Below are positions 33,350 through 43,269 of a DNA stretch of 64,000 bases, in pieces. This DNA comes from Imperialibacter sp964351395 (GTDB taxonomy: Bacteria; Bacteroidota; Bacteroidia; Cytophagales; Cyclobacteriaceae), in assembly GCA_964351395.1 (NCBI GenBank), contig CAYGOF010000001.1, positions 867,346 through 931,345 of the forward strand, written 5' to 3'. Made by a program: the position numbers and the translations under genes. A model generated the notes under the pieces. It ran no database searches. It had not been told where the DNA came from and saw only the letters and a list, made by a program, of their open reading frames with translations. How positions within the stretch are numbered: position 1 is the stretch's first letter; each line of letters opens with the position of its first letter.

Positions 33350-33877
33350 CTATTCTGCCGTGCCCCGGGTTTTTCCGATTTCCCGGTCAATAAGAATCTT
33401 GCCAACGCCCTCTTCTCCTACCAGATCAAATATCTCAAGGCACCTTCTTGCCGTTGCCTCTTCTTCTACCTGCTCGTTGATAAACCAGTCGAGAAATGAA
33501 GCGGTGGTGTAATCTTTTGATTTATAGCATTTGTCAACAATGTTGTTGATCGAATGAGTAATGGCTATTTCCTGTTCCAGGGCAATTTCGAAGACAGACT
33601 TGAAGGAGTCAAACTCCTGAACAATGTTGGTGATTTCTGGCACAATGGCAGTGCCACCTACACTCGAGATATAATTGAAGATTTTCTTCATGTGAGCACG
33701 TTCCTCGTCGGATTGCAGCTCGAAGAAACGGGCACTGTGTATGTAGCCATTGCGCTCGCACCAGGAAGAGATGGCCATGTAGTTAAATGAACTTATGGCC
33801 TCGCGGCGCACTTGCTCGTTCAAAAGCTTCTCAATTTCTTCAGAAAGCGAGGTTTTCATTCTTATAATGTCCTTCAT
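33350..33877 (-). CDS. ftnA: Ferritin
   Basis: A 175-residue non-haem ferritin that oxidises Fe(II) and stores iron in a 24-subunit shell. Conserved ferroxidase-site residues are in LNEQVRREAISSFNYMAISSWCE, FELQSDEERAHMKKIF, LEQEIAITHSINNIV and FINEQVEEEATA. The starts MKDIIRMK (33877) and MKTSLSEE, six codons in, are both possible. A terminator follows. No iron uptake gene is adjacent. Confidence 0.95.
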   Translation of the reverse strand: MKDIIRMKTSLSEEIEKLLNEQVRREAISSFNYMAISSWCERNGYIHSARFFELQSDEERAHMKKIFNYISSVGGTAIVPEITNIVQEFDSFKSVFEIALEQEIAITHSINNIVDKCYKSKDYTTASFLDWFINEQVEEEATARRCLEIFDLVGEEGVGKILIDREIGKTRGTAE

Positions 33878-33957
33878 AACAAAATAGGGTTTCAGTAGGC
33901 TAAGGTAACAGGAACCAGACGCAAAAAATAGTGGTCAGTGGATGATTTGTAATTGAT

Positions 33958-34302
33958 CTAAATAAGTACGTTGTAAACTCTCTTGTAAAGAATTGATGTA
34001 AGCTCAAGCATCGTTGCGGCGCCGGCAAAGAGCTCTTTCAAACCAATCATTTCCTGAACCCTCATGACAAGCAATACATCTATTGACGGGATATATACGA
34101 CTTCCGTATCACAAAGTGAGTGACTTAACAGGAGGCTTTCAGGATTCACTCCTTCCAATTTTGACTTTAGCCGACTAAACTGGCTGGCGTTGAAAGGCTG
34201 CACCACACCTTGAAAAACAAGGTAAAACTTCTTGGTGGAAGCGCTTTGGTACAAAGCCCCTACCCCATTTTTAAAAAGTTCCTTAGCGTCGTCTGGCAGC
34301 AT
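33958..34302 (-). CDS. Conserved hypothetical protein (114 aa)
   Basis: A 114-residue cytoplasmic protein starting MLPDDAKELFKNGVGALYQ. Visible features are an alpha/beta core (KKFYLVFQGVVQPFNASQFSRLKSKL, ESLLLSHSLCDTEVVYIPSIDVLLVM) and a C-terminal helix. The family is not recognised. It lies upstream of ferritin on the same strand with an 80-bp gap, and is divergent from DUF427. Codon pattern looks like its neighbours. Confidence 0.65.
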   Translation of the reverse strand: MLPDDAKELFKNGVGALYQSASTKKFYLVFQGVVQPFNASQFSRLKSKLEGVNPESLLLSHSLCDTEVVYIPSIDVLLVMRVQEMIGLKELFAGAATMLELTSILYKRVYNVLI

Positions 34303-34459
34303 TTGATTTTAATTGCTTGCAAAGTAATCGCTATTTAAAATGAGTCCAAATAAAAAAAGCTGATTTTTAGCAGGTTTTGGCTTATATGGCCAATAAATGG
34401 GCATGACCCGAACCAATACAGCTATTTCATGTTTAGTTGGTACATCATAAACAAGAACC

Positions 34460-34741
34460 ATGAAAGCGATTTGGAACGAACATGTAATTGCAGAAAGCAA
34501 TGAGACAGTAGTAATTGAAAACAATCATTACTTTCCTGCAAGTGCCATTAAGAAGGAGTTTTTTAAGGAGAGCGACACGCACACAGTGTGCCCATGGAAA
34601 GGGACTGCATCGTACTATACGGTGGAAGTGGACGGAGAGAGAAACAAGGATGCTGCCTGGTATTACCCAAAAACCAGCGAGCTGGCAAAAAACATCGAGG
34701 GTTATGTGGCTTTTTGGAAGGGCGTGAAGGTGGAAAAGTAG
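34460..34741 (+). CDS. DUF427 domain protein
   Basis: A 93-residue protein spanning one DUF427 domain. Typical motifs are MKAIWNEHVIAESNETVVIENNHYFP, FFKESDTHTVCPWKGTASYYTVEV and DAAWYYPKTSELAKNIEGYVAFW. The Cys-Pro-Trp-Lys-Gly segment is the family hallmark. The role is unknown. It is convergent with the large gluzincin gene, with 3 bases between the stops. Confidence 0.93.
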   Translation: MKAIWNEHVIAESNETVVIENNHYFPASAIKKEFFKESDTHTVCPWKGTASYYTVEVDGERNKDAAWYYPKTSELAKNIEGYVAFWKGVKVEK

Positions 34742-34744
34742 CTT

Positions 34745-37588
34745 TTAAAAGCTAATAGAACCTAGCAAAAGGTTGAATGCATAGATTTTTTGCTCGGGTA
34801 TGTACACCACACGCAAGCCTGTAGAAAATGTTGGGAGGTATCGCATGATATTGTAATCGACAAATAGATCAAGTCCTACAGAATTGAATGTAACAGACGA
34901 AGCTGGCAATGAGCCTATACCCACATCGTAAAACAGGTTGGTTCGGACTCTTTGAAAATACAAGAAAGGTCCGAGTGCCAGATCCGGGTAGAGGAGAGGC
35001 AGTGCATAGTTCGCTGAAAATGTGGTCAGGTCCCTGAACGACGTATATCCATAGCCCCGAACGTACTGTACCTGGCTGCGAAACCTGTAGTTGCTTATTT
35101 CTTCGTCCTGATAGGCGCCTCTCAGCCTGACCGAGTGATGCTTGAACAACCCAGGCAAGTATAAATAGGCTTCTGCTGACCAAAGAGAGGACAGGTAGTC
35201 GCTGTTTTTAAACGGCGTATCGAAATAACTCAGGGCAATGCTTTGTCCCCATCGCGGATAAATATCCCGTTTGCTTTGTTTTAACAAACGGCTATAGCTG
35301 GCAGTGTAGTTGGTAGCATAGAGAGAACCATCTCTTTGTTGACCAATATCTAATGAGGGATTGTTATAATTATCCACTGTTGTCGAAGAAATTCCAGCGC
35401 CAATTGTTGCCCTTTCATAATAGGCTGAATGAGTGAAATTGAAAGGAACTCTTATGCCACCGGTCAGTCCTTTTTCAGTCCAGGTATACAGGTTGTCTTC
35501 ACCATCGGCATTGCTAATAACAGACCTGGTACCGTAAATAGCACCAGCGTCAAAAATAGCCGGAAGTCCCTGATAGGAAAGATTGGTACTCCAATAGCCT
35601 GTTCCCTCAAATAGGCTAATCGTATAGCCAGCGTCCACATGTGCGGTACTTAATATATTTTGAGAGTAGAAGCCTAATTCAATCTGCTGGTCGCTTAAGG
35701 TGTTCACCCAGCCCCATCCATTGGGCCTCAAAAGGTGCTTGTATTGTTTGTACTTTTTTACGTCAAAGCTAGTCTGTGGTACGGTGCTTAGGATATCAAC
35801 TTCATTCTCTTGCTCGACAATTGGCTGAAAGTAGTTAACTGCCTCATTGGCAATGTTTTTTAGGGGGGTCCATTTCTCAGGGTCAAGAGGCACCTTCACA
35901 ACATCCCATCCATTTTTCGTCATTTCATTGTAATAGACCCAATTGCTGTCATGGTTTACATGTGGGTTATATGCACCTAACCGGGCTGAAGTGACTTGAA
36001 AAATTTGCCTGCTGGATAGGTTCTGTGCATAAATATTGTCGATGCCAGATACATCAGAAGCATAAAAAAGCCACTCATTCTTCAATACCGGGTGACCCAG
36101 GTTTTCATCGCTCGACTTGATCCACTCGGTTTCGAGGCCCGTTTCAATATCAATGCTTACTATGCTTTTATGAGGAGGCGAGTGTTTGAGCGCCACAATC
36201 GCTTTTCCATCTGCCGAAAACTGAGGCATTGAATAGAAAAGGTTTCCGGGGTTTTCGAATATTTTTCGTGGTTCCCCGCTTTCTGCGTCAAGAAGTAGGA
36301 CATTGAAAACGTTGTTTTTCGAGGAAGAGACCGTCACAATGGTATTGCCGTCAGGAGAAATGCCTGCTCCCTTATACCTTTCTCTTCTGCCAATGGTGGC
36401 GGTCTTACCCGAACTCAGATTAAGGACCTTGATAGCCGAAAAGGTGGTGTTGTCCCACCTGGGGTGAAATAATATTTCGTTCCAAACTACCTTGTTGCCT
36501 CCAGACGACAGATACCCATTGTCCTCCCATATTCCTAGCGTATGCAGTGCTTGCCATTCACCATTTTCTTTGCTACGAACTAGCTGCGAGATATCTCCGA
36601 TGCCGTACCGAACCGCCAATAAGCTACCATCTTCCGTTGCTTGTGGGTAGGCATATTCTGTATACAACTTTCCTTTTCTAGGGGCCACTGGTTCGAAAGA
36701 TGTGAACTGGAGCGCATTCACCTGATTGCTGTAGAGCATTTTCATTTCTTCGCTCATCAGGGTATAGTTTTTTGTAAGGTTGTTCCCTGTTTCTTTTTTG
36801 AGCGCTCTTGAAAAAGTGAAAGGCAAAATGGGCCATTTGAAAGACCGCTGCGTTACCCGATCAAGAATGTCGTCGCCGTAGGTGCGGCGCAGAAAGGTGG
36901 TCATGAGATACCCTGTGAGGTAGTGATTCGGGATCTGGTCTTTGAAGGATCTAAGGTATTGTTTTTGGTATTTGAAGCCTCCCCTGTCTAGCACATTGGC
37001 GCGGTGAAGGGCCTGAAAGTAGGGAATACGACCTCTACCAGAGCTTGAGAATGCCGTTTCGATACCTACGGCGTCGCCTTCCCAGAACCAAAGTGGCGTT
37101 GAAATAAACGCCAGGCCAGCCAGCACATCTTCACCAAAGAACCAATAGCCCAGCTTTGATATCCCGGTGATTGCCTTATCGAATTGCACAACATGCCTGA
37201 ATTCATGTGTGGCTAGTGTGTTGAGCCAGTCGTTGTTACCCAGGAATTTATAGTCTTGAGGAGGCGATGTGTAAAATTCCGACCTTCTGGGCCCAAGTGT
37301 GACGAAACCATTGGAGATGACTCCCTGGTTTTGAAGAATAATAGGAATGGGCCTTGGTTTTTTCCCAAGGGATCGTGAGGCTGGTCCATGAAGGTGCTCC
37401 AGCGTATTCGCTATCCGTTGCCCCTCTATTTCGAAGCCCTCAGGGAAAAGGATATTGAAGTGGTCGGTGATGATCTCATTCCACTTCAAAGTTGCCGGGT
37501 TGTTTTCCATAACAGGGACCGGTAACTGTGCTTGCGCAAAGCAGGCAATCAAGAGAAGAAAAAAGGTCAGGCAGGTTGGTTTCAGCAT
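34745..37588 (-). CDS. Gluzincin (MA-like), TolB-like propeller and outer-membrane barrel fusion
   Basis: A 947-residue protein; start 37588 is chosen because it begins a signal peptide (MLKPTCLTFFLLLIACFAQAQ) and avoids overlap with the upstream gene. Residues about 120-175 contain HEFRH (His128, Glu129, His132) and a Glu170 in WFWEGD, consistent with a peptidase-MA-type gluzincin. Residues about 290-600 have WD40/TolB-like blades (GISPDGNTIVTVSSSK, PQFSADGKAIVALKH). From about 640 to the end the sequence alternates aromatic beta strands and ends in LLLGSISF, typical of an outer-membrane barrel. It is probably a cell-surface or periplasm-facing protease anchored by its own barrel; its substrate is unknown. 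It lies downstream of, and co-directional with, the class V aminotransferase-like gene. Confidence 0.82.
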   Translation of the reverse strand: MLKPTCLTFFLLLIACFAQAQLPVPVMENNPATLKWNEIITDHFNILFPEGFEIEGQRIANTLEHLHGPASRSLGKKPRPIPIILQNQGVISNGFVTLGPRRSEFYTSPPQDYKFLGNNDWLNTLATHEFRHVVQFDKAITGISKLGYWFFGEDVLAGLAFISTPLWFWEGDAVGIETAFSSSGRGRIPYFQALHRANVLDRGGFKYQKQYLRSFKDQIPNHYLTGYLMTTFLRRTYGDDILDRVTQRSFKWPILPFTFSRALKKETGNNLTKNYTLMSEEMKMLYSNQVNALQFTSFEPVAPRKGKLYTEYAYPQATEDGSLLAVRYGIGDISQLVRSKENGEWQALHTLGIWEDNGYLSSGGNKVVWNEILFHPRWDNTTFSAIKVLNLSSGKTATIGRRERYKGAGISPDGNTIVTVSSSKNNVFNVLLLDAESGEPRKIFENPGNLFYSMPQFSADGKAIVALKHSPPHKSIVSIDIETGLETEWIKSSDENLGHPVLKNEWLFYASDVSGIDNIYAQNLSSRQIFQVTSARLGAYNPHVNHDSNWVYYNEMTKNGWDVVKVPLDPEKWTPLKNIANEAVNYFQPIVEQENEVDILSTVPQTSFDVKKYKQYKHLLRPNGWGWVNTLSDQQIELGFYSQNILSTAHVDAGYTISLFEGTGYWSTNLSYQGLPAIFDAGAIYGTRSVISNADGEDNLYTWTEKGLTGGIRVPFNFTHSAYYERATIGAGISSTTVDNYNNPSLDIGQQRDGSLYATNYTASYSRLLKQSKRDIYPRWGQSIALSYFDTPFKNSDYLSSLWSAEAYLYLPGLFKHHSVRLRGAYQDEEISNYRFRSQVQYVRGYGYTSFRDLTTFSANYALPLLYPDLALGPFLYFQRVRTNLFYDVGIGSLPASSVTFNSVGLDLFVDYNIMRYLPTFSTGLRVVYIPEQKIYAFNLLLGSISF

Positions 37589-37623
37589 AGGCTGAGAACA
37601 ACTAAAATGAGGCATTACCTTAG

Positions 37624-38769
37624 TCATTCGAAACATTTAAGCAAAACTGACACATCATCCGGATTGTTGTAGACATTGGGAGAGATGCGCACTGAAGTAC
37701 CGCGGATTGACACGCTTACCTTGTGTTGTTGCAATAGTTTTTGCGTTTTCTCAATAGATTGATTGTGCCCAAACCGAACGCCAAACAGGTGTGGCGATCG
37801 GAAGTCATCGTCTTCTATGATGTAGCCCCTGGACCGCATCGTTTTGATCGCATCCTTGGTCAGTCGGGCACAATAGTCACTTATTTCGGGCACTTTCCAT
37901 TCGATGATCTGCTCGAGTGCAGTCTTCAGCATTGGCACCAAAATGAAGTTGCTATGTTCACCTACTTCGTACCGAAGTGCTCCGGGCTGATATTGTTCTT
38001 TGTAATTGATCAAGTTGGCGAAGTCTTCGCTTTGGAACCTATTGATCCAGTTTTCTTCTACCGGAGATCCTTGATCAAAGTAAGGCCCATAGTAACCTAG
38101 TCCAATTGAATAGGGCCCCATTAACCATTTGTAGCCTGCGCAGATCAAAGCGTCTGGTTCAATTTCTTTGATGCTGAATGGAAATGCCCCGACCGACTGA
38201 GTACCGTCGATCACTAACAATGCACCAACTTCCCGGGTTCTTTGGCGGATTTTTTTTATGTCAAATATTGTTCCATCGGCCCAATGGCAATGGCTGATGG
38301 CCACCATTTTTGTGTTGGGGTTGATTGCCTCCAGAATTACCTCATTCCACTTCTTTCCACGCCCCTCGGTCAGTTGTGGAGGAGCAATGATTTTTAAATT
38401 AGCACCCTTCTCAGCGCAGGTTTTCATCCATGGATATATATTGCTTGGAAACTGTTCGCCTGCAGCCACCACTTCGTCACCTTTAGATAGTTGTAAGTTA
38501 TTGGTGACGTTGGCCATTCCATAAGACACTGAGGGAAGCACTACAATTCTATTGGGCTCATCGGTATCAATGATTTCAGCAAAAAGTCTCCTTAGTTGTT
38601 CTGTATCGGTAAAAAAGTCTGTTGCTGAGACCTGATAGGGCAGTCTCTTTTTTCGTATTCCTTCAATTCCTTTCTCTTCTACCTTGATTAGTAGAGGCGA
38701 CATAAAAGCGCAATTGAGGTAGGGGACTCCTTCAGGAAGAAAAAACTTATCTCTTTGGCAATCGAGCAT
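37624..38769 (-). CDS. Class V PLP-dependent enzyme (aminotransferase/cysteine desulfurase fold)
   Basis: A 381-residue cytoplasmic protein of the fold-type I, class V group. It has a typical start with YLNCAFMSPLLIKV, a PLP phosphate-binding segment in VVLPSVSYGMANV, an aromatic and His region SHCHWADG, a conserved Asp in VIDGTQSVGAFP and the Schiff-base Lys214 in CAGYKWLMGPYS. It resembles kynureninase/isopenicillin epimerase-like and SufS-like members. No neighbouring biosynthetic genes give the substrate. It is divergent from the Rieske gene. Confidence 0.9.
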   Translation of the reverse strand: MLDCQRDKFFLPEGVPYLNCAFMSPLLIKVEEKGIEGIRKKRLPYQVSATDFFTDTEQLRRLFAEIIDTDEPNRIVVLPSVSYGMANVTNNLQLSKGDEVVAAGEQFPSNIYPWMKTCAEKGANLKIIAPPQLTEGRGKKWNEVILEAINPNTKMVAISHCHWADGTIFDIKKIRQRTREVGALLVIDGTQSVGAFPFSIKEIEPDALICAGYKWLMGPYSIGLGYYGPYFDQGSPVEENWINRFQSEDFANLINYKEQYQPGALRYEVGEHSNFILVPMLKTALEQIIEWKVPEISDYCARLTKDAIKTMRSRGYIIEDDDFRSPHLFGVRFGHNQSIEKTQKLLQQHKVSVSIRGTSVRISPNVYNNPDDVSVLLKCFE

Positions 38770-38820
38770 GGTTGTCTACTTTAGCTATTGTGGTGACAAT
38801 AACCGTAATGCTTACAATAC

Positions 38821-39144
38821 ATGCAATGGTTTAAAGTATTTTCAAGTAAGGAGGCGATGGAGAAAAGCCTGGTCCTCAATAAACCAGTGAAAGTGACAGC
38901 TGGCAGTAAGAACCTATGTTTGGTGAACACTCCCGCGGGACCATACGCTTTTCATGACGCCTGCCCACATATGTCACATCCGTTGCATCAGGGAAGGGTA
39001 AACCCCTATGGGGAAATAGTATGTGCACTGCACAGCTACCGTTTCAACATGAAAACCGGAGAGGAATGTGAGCAAAGGGGAAAAGACCTGACTACTTGTC
39101 CGCTTGAGTGGCGAGAAGATGGGCTATATGTAGGGGTAGAATGA
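38821..39144 (+). CDS. Rieske-type [2Fe-2S] ferredoxin
   Basis: A 107-residue protein with the Rieske cluster motif Cys48-x-His50 (CPHM) and Cys68-x-x-His71 (CALHSYRF). It has the shape of small ferredoxins (NirD-like and biphenyl dioxygenase-type) that hand electrons to oxygenases or reductases. No oxygenase gene is next to it, so its partner is unknown. Its stop abuts the stop of the convergent dehydratase-like gene (39142-39147). There is no membrane anchor. Confidence 0.93.
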   Translation: MQWFKVFSSKEAMEKSLVLNKPVKVTAGSKNLCLVNTPAGPYAFHDACPHMSHPLHQGRVNPYGEIVCALHSYRFNMKTGEECEQRGKDLTTCPLEWREDGLYVGVE

Positions 39145-40107
39145 CTACAGTGTTTTTCCAAAAGGAAGGTCTTCCAAATCGACATTACCACCAGTAAGAA
39201 TGATCCCAATTTTTTGTCCTTTGAACTCTTCTTTTCGCTTAAGCAAGGCAGCAAAAGGCACGGCACATGAGGGCTCAATGATGATTTTCATTCGTTCCCA
39301 GATGATCCGCATGGCATCGACTATTTCGGATTCCGAAACCGTGATGATTTCTTTCACATGGTTCCTGATGATTTCGAATGTAAGCGGGCTGAGGCTGGTT
39401 CGGAGCCCGTCGGCTATGGTAACTGGGGGCTTAGCAGGCATCAGTTTACCTTTTTTTATTGACTGGTAGGCATCGTCGGCCAATTCAGGTTCGCCAGCTA
39501 TCACCACAGTTTTTGGCGACAGATAATGGCAGGCAAGGGCGGTACCACTTAGCAGACCACCACCGCCTACAGGAGCCATCACTACATTTAAATCCACCAC
39601 TTCTTCCATCAATTCCTTCGCTGCAGTAGCCTGGCCTGCAATAATATCTGGGTGGTCGTAAGGAGGGATAAAGGTAGCTCCCGTTTCTTTGATTAATTTT
39701 TTAAGGGTGTCCTCTCTTGACTTCAGTGTCGGTTCGCAAAAAATAACTTCTGCGCCGTATCCGATGGCCGCATTTTTCTTTACTTCTGCCGAATTGCTCG
39801 GCATAACGATGTATGCTGGAACCCCAGCGATTTTTGACGCTAATGCTACCGCCTGCGCATGATTCCCCGAGGAGTGCGTAGCGAAGCCTTTTGTACGGTT
39901 TTCAGGAATGATGGAGAAGATGGCGTTTACTGCCCCACGCATTTTGAACGCCCCGATTTTTTGGAAGTTTTCACATTTAAAGTACACTTTCGCCCCAACC
40001 ATTTCGTCAATACTATGGGAGGTGAGCACAGGAGTTTGTATGATATGGCGAGCGATTCGGGTATGCGCCCGTTTAATGTCGCTCATAGAAGGGATGATGT
40101 ATTCCAT
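39145..40107 (-). CDS. PLP-dependent threonine/serine dehydratase or serine racemase
   Basis: A 320-residue fold-type II PLP enzyme. The Schiff-base lysine is Lys55 in KIGAFKMRGA, the phosphate-binding glycine loop is VGGGGLLSG, and the active-site segment THSSGNHAQAVALA is present. The length lacks the C-terminal regulatory ACT domain of biosynthetic IlvA, so a catabolic threonine dehydratase or serine racemase is more likely. A second start at ATG 40086 (MSDIKRAHTR) would give 313 residues and also fits the family. No isoleucine genes are near. Confidence 0.88.
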   Translation of the reverse strand: MEYIIPSMSDIKRAHTRIARHIIQTPVLTSHSIDEMVGAKVYFKCENFQKIGAFKMRGAVNAIFSIIPENRTKGFATHSSGNHAQAVALASKIAGVPAYIVMPSNSAEVKKNAAIGYGAEVIFCEPTLKSREDTLKKLIKETGATFIPPYDHPDIIAGQATAAKELMEEVVDLNVVMAPVGGGGLLSGTALACHYLSPKTVVIAGEPELADDAYQSIKKGKLMPAKPPVTIADGLRTSLSPLTFEIIRNHVKEIITVSESEIVDAMRIIWERMKIIIEPSCAVPFAALLKRKEEFKGQKIGIILTGGNVDLEDLPFGKTL

Positions 40108-40196
40108 TCGTAATAGAATTTCTAGAATTTATTTTATTTCTTAAACCGTCTTTCCGCGTCCCCAGTTATTTTAACTTACCACATCAATTGTTGCTT

Positions 40197-42989
40197 TTAG
40201 TGAGCCTCAAGCCAGTTATTGCCTACACCGGTGCCGACTTCCAAAGGTACTTCAATGGCAATGGCATTTTCCATAAAATGCACCACTTTTTCTTTGACGA
40301 TATCTAACTCGCTTTCGTGCACGTCGAAGACCAATTCATCATGTACCTGCATGATCATTTTAGTCTTCAGCTTTTCTTCTATTAGCCATTTGTGGATTTG
40401 GATCATGGCAATTTTGATAATATCAGCCGCACTACCTTGAATAGGAGCGTTAATGGCATTTCGCTCGGCGAAACCACGAATGGTAATGTTCCGTGAGTTG
40501 ATGTCTCGCAAGTATCTTCGGCGTCCCAATATGGTGGTGACGTATTCCTGCTCCCTGGCAACATTTACAATATGGTCCATGTAGCGTTTTACGGCTGGGA
40601 ACTCAGTGAAATAGGCGTCGATGATTTCTTTTGATTCCGTCCTTGAAATCCCCAGGTTTTCTGCCAACCCGAAAGCAGAGATGCCATAGATGATACCAAA
40701 GTTGGCCGACTTGGCAATTCGCCTCATATCGGAATCAACTTCCTCTAAAGGCTTCTTGAAAATTTTTGCTGCTGTGGTTGAGTGTATGTCGCGGCCATTT
40801 TTGAAGGCCTCAATCATGCTCTCATCTTTAGCAAAAGCAGCAATGATCCTCAGCTCTATTTGGGAGTAGTCCGCAGAAAATATCTTGTAATTGCTGTCCC
40901 TGGGTATAAAAGCCTTTCGGATTTCCCGGCCTTTTTCTGTTCGGATAGGTATGTTTTGAAGGTTGGGGTTATTGGACGCCAAGCGGCCCGTGGCTGCTAC
41001 GGCCTGCCTGTAGTCGGTATGCACACGGCCATCAATTTTGCTGATCATTAGTGGCAGCGCATCTACATAGGTAGATTTCAGCTTTTGGTATTCCCTGAAT
41101 TCCAGGATTTTGTTGGCAATAGGGTGCTCGTTGGCCATTTTTGAGAGGATATCCTCTCCTGTAGCATACTGGCCTGTCTTTGTTTTTTTTGGATTGTCAG
41201 ACAGCTTTAGCTTGTCAAACAAAATATCACCCAACTGCTTTGGAGAAGCAATATTGAAGGTTTCTCCAGCAGCTTCGTAGATTTCTTTTTCTACTATTTT
41301 GCTTGCCTTTTCAAGCTCTCCCGACATTTCGCCAAGCGCATCGGTATCAATTTTGACCCCCTCATACTCCATGTATGAAAGTACATTGACCAAAGGACCT
41401 TCTACTTCATCAAGAAGTTTCTTCATGCCCAGCTTTTCCACTTCGGGGACTAGTTTTTCCTTTAACTGCAAGGTGATATCGGCATCTTCAGCCGCATATT
41501 CCGTGATGGCTTTCAAATCAGCGTCGCGCATGGTGCCCTGCTTGACTCCCTTTTTCCCAATCAGTGTCTCGATGGAGATGGGGCTATAGTTGAGGTAGTT
41601 TTCAGCCAGCACGTCCATACCATGGCGGGTGTCCGGATCAACAAGGTAGTGAGCCAGCATGGTGTCAAACAAAGGACCAGACACTTCAATTCCATACTTC
41701 TTAAGCACCGTCATATCATATTTGATATTCTGGCCTATTTTGGTAATTGTTTTACTTTCAAAAAGCTCCCTAAATTCTTCTGCTATTTTCTTTGCTTCTT
41801 CAAATGCCTCAGGCACCGGAATGTAGTAGGCCTCGCCTTTGATATAGGCGAAGGAAATGCCTACAAGTTCCGCTTCGAACGAGTCGATATTGGTCGTTTC
41901 GGTGTCAAAACATACTTCTTTTTGTAGCAGGAGGTATTTAAGCAAGCTTTTTCTTGACTCAGGAGTGTCGATGAGGTGATAATCGTGTACCTCGGTCAAA
42001 GCTGTTTTCTTTTCGGCAGGCTCTTCCTGCTCAAAGCTTTCGTCGCTTATGGCGACAGGAGCTGCCCCGCCAAATAAGTCCATTTGTGACCCGCCTTCAG
42101 CTTTCTTAGGCTCACCAAAAATGCGTTTCGCCAAAGTGCGGAATTCCAGTTCGTTGAAAATACCTCTGAGCTGCTCTTCATCAGGCCCTTTGTACCTTAG
42201 CTGTTCTTCATCGAATTCGATCGGCACTTCGCAATGAATCGTTGCCAGCTCTTTGCTTAGGATGCCCTGCTGCGCAAATTCGATCACGTTCTCCTGTAGT
42301 TTGCCTTTTAGTTTATCAGTGTTGGCTACAAGGTTTTCAACTGTCCCAAACTCCTTCAAAAGCTTTGCGGCTGTTTTTGCCCCTACGCCCGGTATGCCTG
42401 GAATATTGTCGACGGCATCGCCTTGCAGTCCTAGTAAATCCCGCACCTGGTCTACCTTATCAATATCAAACTTGGCTAATACTTCAGGGATGCCCAGTAT
42501 TTCAACTGAGTTTCCCAGAAAAGCAGGCTTATAAAGGTACACGTGCTCCTGTACCAACTGTGCATAGTCCTTATCTGGTGTCATCATAAACACCTCAAAA
42601 CCCTGACTTCCTGCCTTAGTGGCAAATGTTCCAACAATATCATCTGCCTCGAAACCATCCAATTGCAAAATAGGTATTCGGTAGGCTTCTGCTACCTTTT
42701 TTACCCAGGGGATTGCGATCGAAATGTCCTCTGGTTGTGCCTCACGGTGTGCTTTATATGGTTCGTATTGAATATGCCGGAATGTAGGTGCCGATGTATC
42801 AAAACAGATCGCAATATGAGTTGGTTTTTCTTTGTTTAGAATTTCAAGCAGTGAATTGGTAAAGCCCAGAATGGCGCCGGTACTCATCCCTTTTGAATTA
42901 ATTCTGGGGTTTTTGCTAAAAGCAAAATGAGCCCGGTAGATCAGGGCCATTGCGTCAAGCAGAAAAAGTTTTTTATCTGGTTTGCTCAT
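40197..42989 (-). CDS. polA: DNA polymerase I
   Basis: A 930-residue three-domain polymerase. Start 42989 (MSKPDKKLFLLDAMALIYRAHFAF) is chosen because the longer frame would need TTG. The 5'-3' exonuclease domain (GFTNSLLEIL, DKDYAQLVQEHVYLYKP, GIPGVGAKTAAKLLKEFG) is followed by a 3'-5' exonuclease with an apparently intact first motif (CFDTETTNIDSFEAELVG). The polymerase domain has motif A FSADYSQIELR, motif B RRIAKSANFGIIYGI and motif C VHDELVF. The enzyme fills gaps in repair and removes Okazaki primers. Confidence 0.97.
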   Translation of the reverse strand: MSKPDKKLFLLDAMALIYRAHFAFSKNPRINSKGMSTGAILGFTNSLLEILNKEKPTHIAICFDTSAPTFRHIQYEPYKAHREAQPEDISIAIPWVKKVAEAYRIPILQLDGFEADDIVGTFATKAGSQGFEVFMMTPDKDYAQLVQEHVYLYKPAFLGNSVEILGIPEVLAKFDIDKVDQVRDLLGLQGDAVDNIPGIPGVGAKTAAKLLKEFGTVENLVANTDKLKGKLQENVIEFAQQGILSKELATIHCEVPIEFDEEQLRYKGPDEEQLRGIFNELEFRTLAKRIFGEPKKAEGGSQMDLFGGAAPVAISDESFEQEEPAEKKTALTEVHDYHLIDTPESRKSLLKYLLLQKEVCFDTETTNIDSFEAELVGISFAYIKGEAYYIPVPEAFEEAKKIAEEFRELFESKTITKIGQNIKYDMTVLKKYGIEVSGPLFDTMLAHYLVDPDTRHGMDVLAENYLNYSPISIETLIGKKGVKQGTMRDADLKAITEYAAEDADITLQLKEKLVPEVEKLGMKKLLDEVEGPLVNVLSYMEYEGVKIDTDALGEMSGELEKASKIVEKEIYEAAGETFNIASPKQLGDILFDKLKLSDNPKKTKTGQYATGEDILSKMANEHPIANKILEFREYQKLKSTYVDALPLMISKIDGRVHTDYRQAVAATGRLASNNPNLQNIPIRTEKGREIRKAFIPRDSNYKIFSADYSQIELRIIAAFAKDESMIEAFKNGRDIHSTTAAKIFKKPLEEVDSDMRRIAKSANFGIIYGISAFGLAENLGISRTESKEIIDAYFTEFPAVKRYMDHIVNVAREQEYVTTILGRRRYLRDINSRNITIRGFAERNAINAPIQGSAADIIKIAMIQIHKWLIEEKLKTKMIMQVHDELVFDVHESELDIVKEKVVHFMENAIAIEVPLEVGTGVGNNWLEAH

Positions 42990-43269
42990 AATTGTAAAGG
43001 TAGAAAAATTGATGTTTTCTGTGCGGAAAAGTGCAAGTGTTAAACAAGCCAAAACTTTTGAGATGTAATGTCTACTTTTCTATTTCTCATATCTCAGGAG
43101 AAATCACTTAAACAGGTCACGGGTTTGATCAAGATTGTTCATTGCGTTTAGCGTTCGGACCTGCCACAAGGACATGTTCGCTTGTTTTTGATTGTTAAAA
43201 AACCTTAAAATAGGTACTAGTGGCACTTCTTTTGATTGTTATAGGGTAGAACAAAAACAATTTTAAGCT

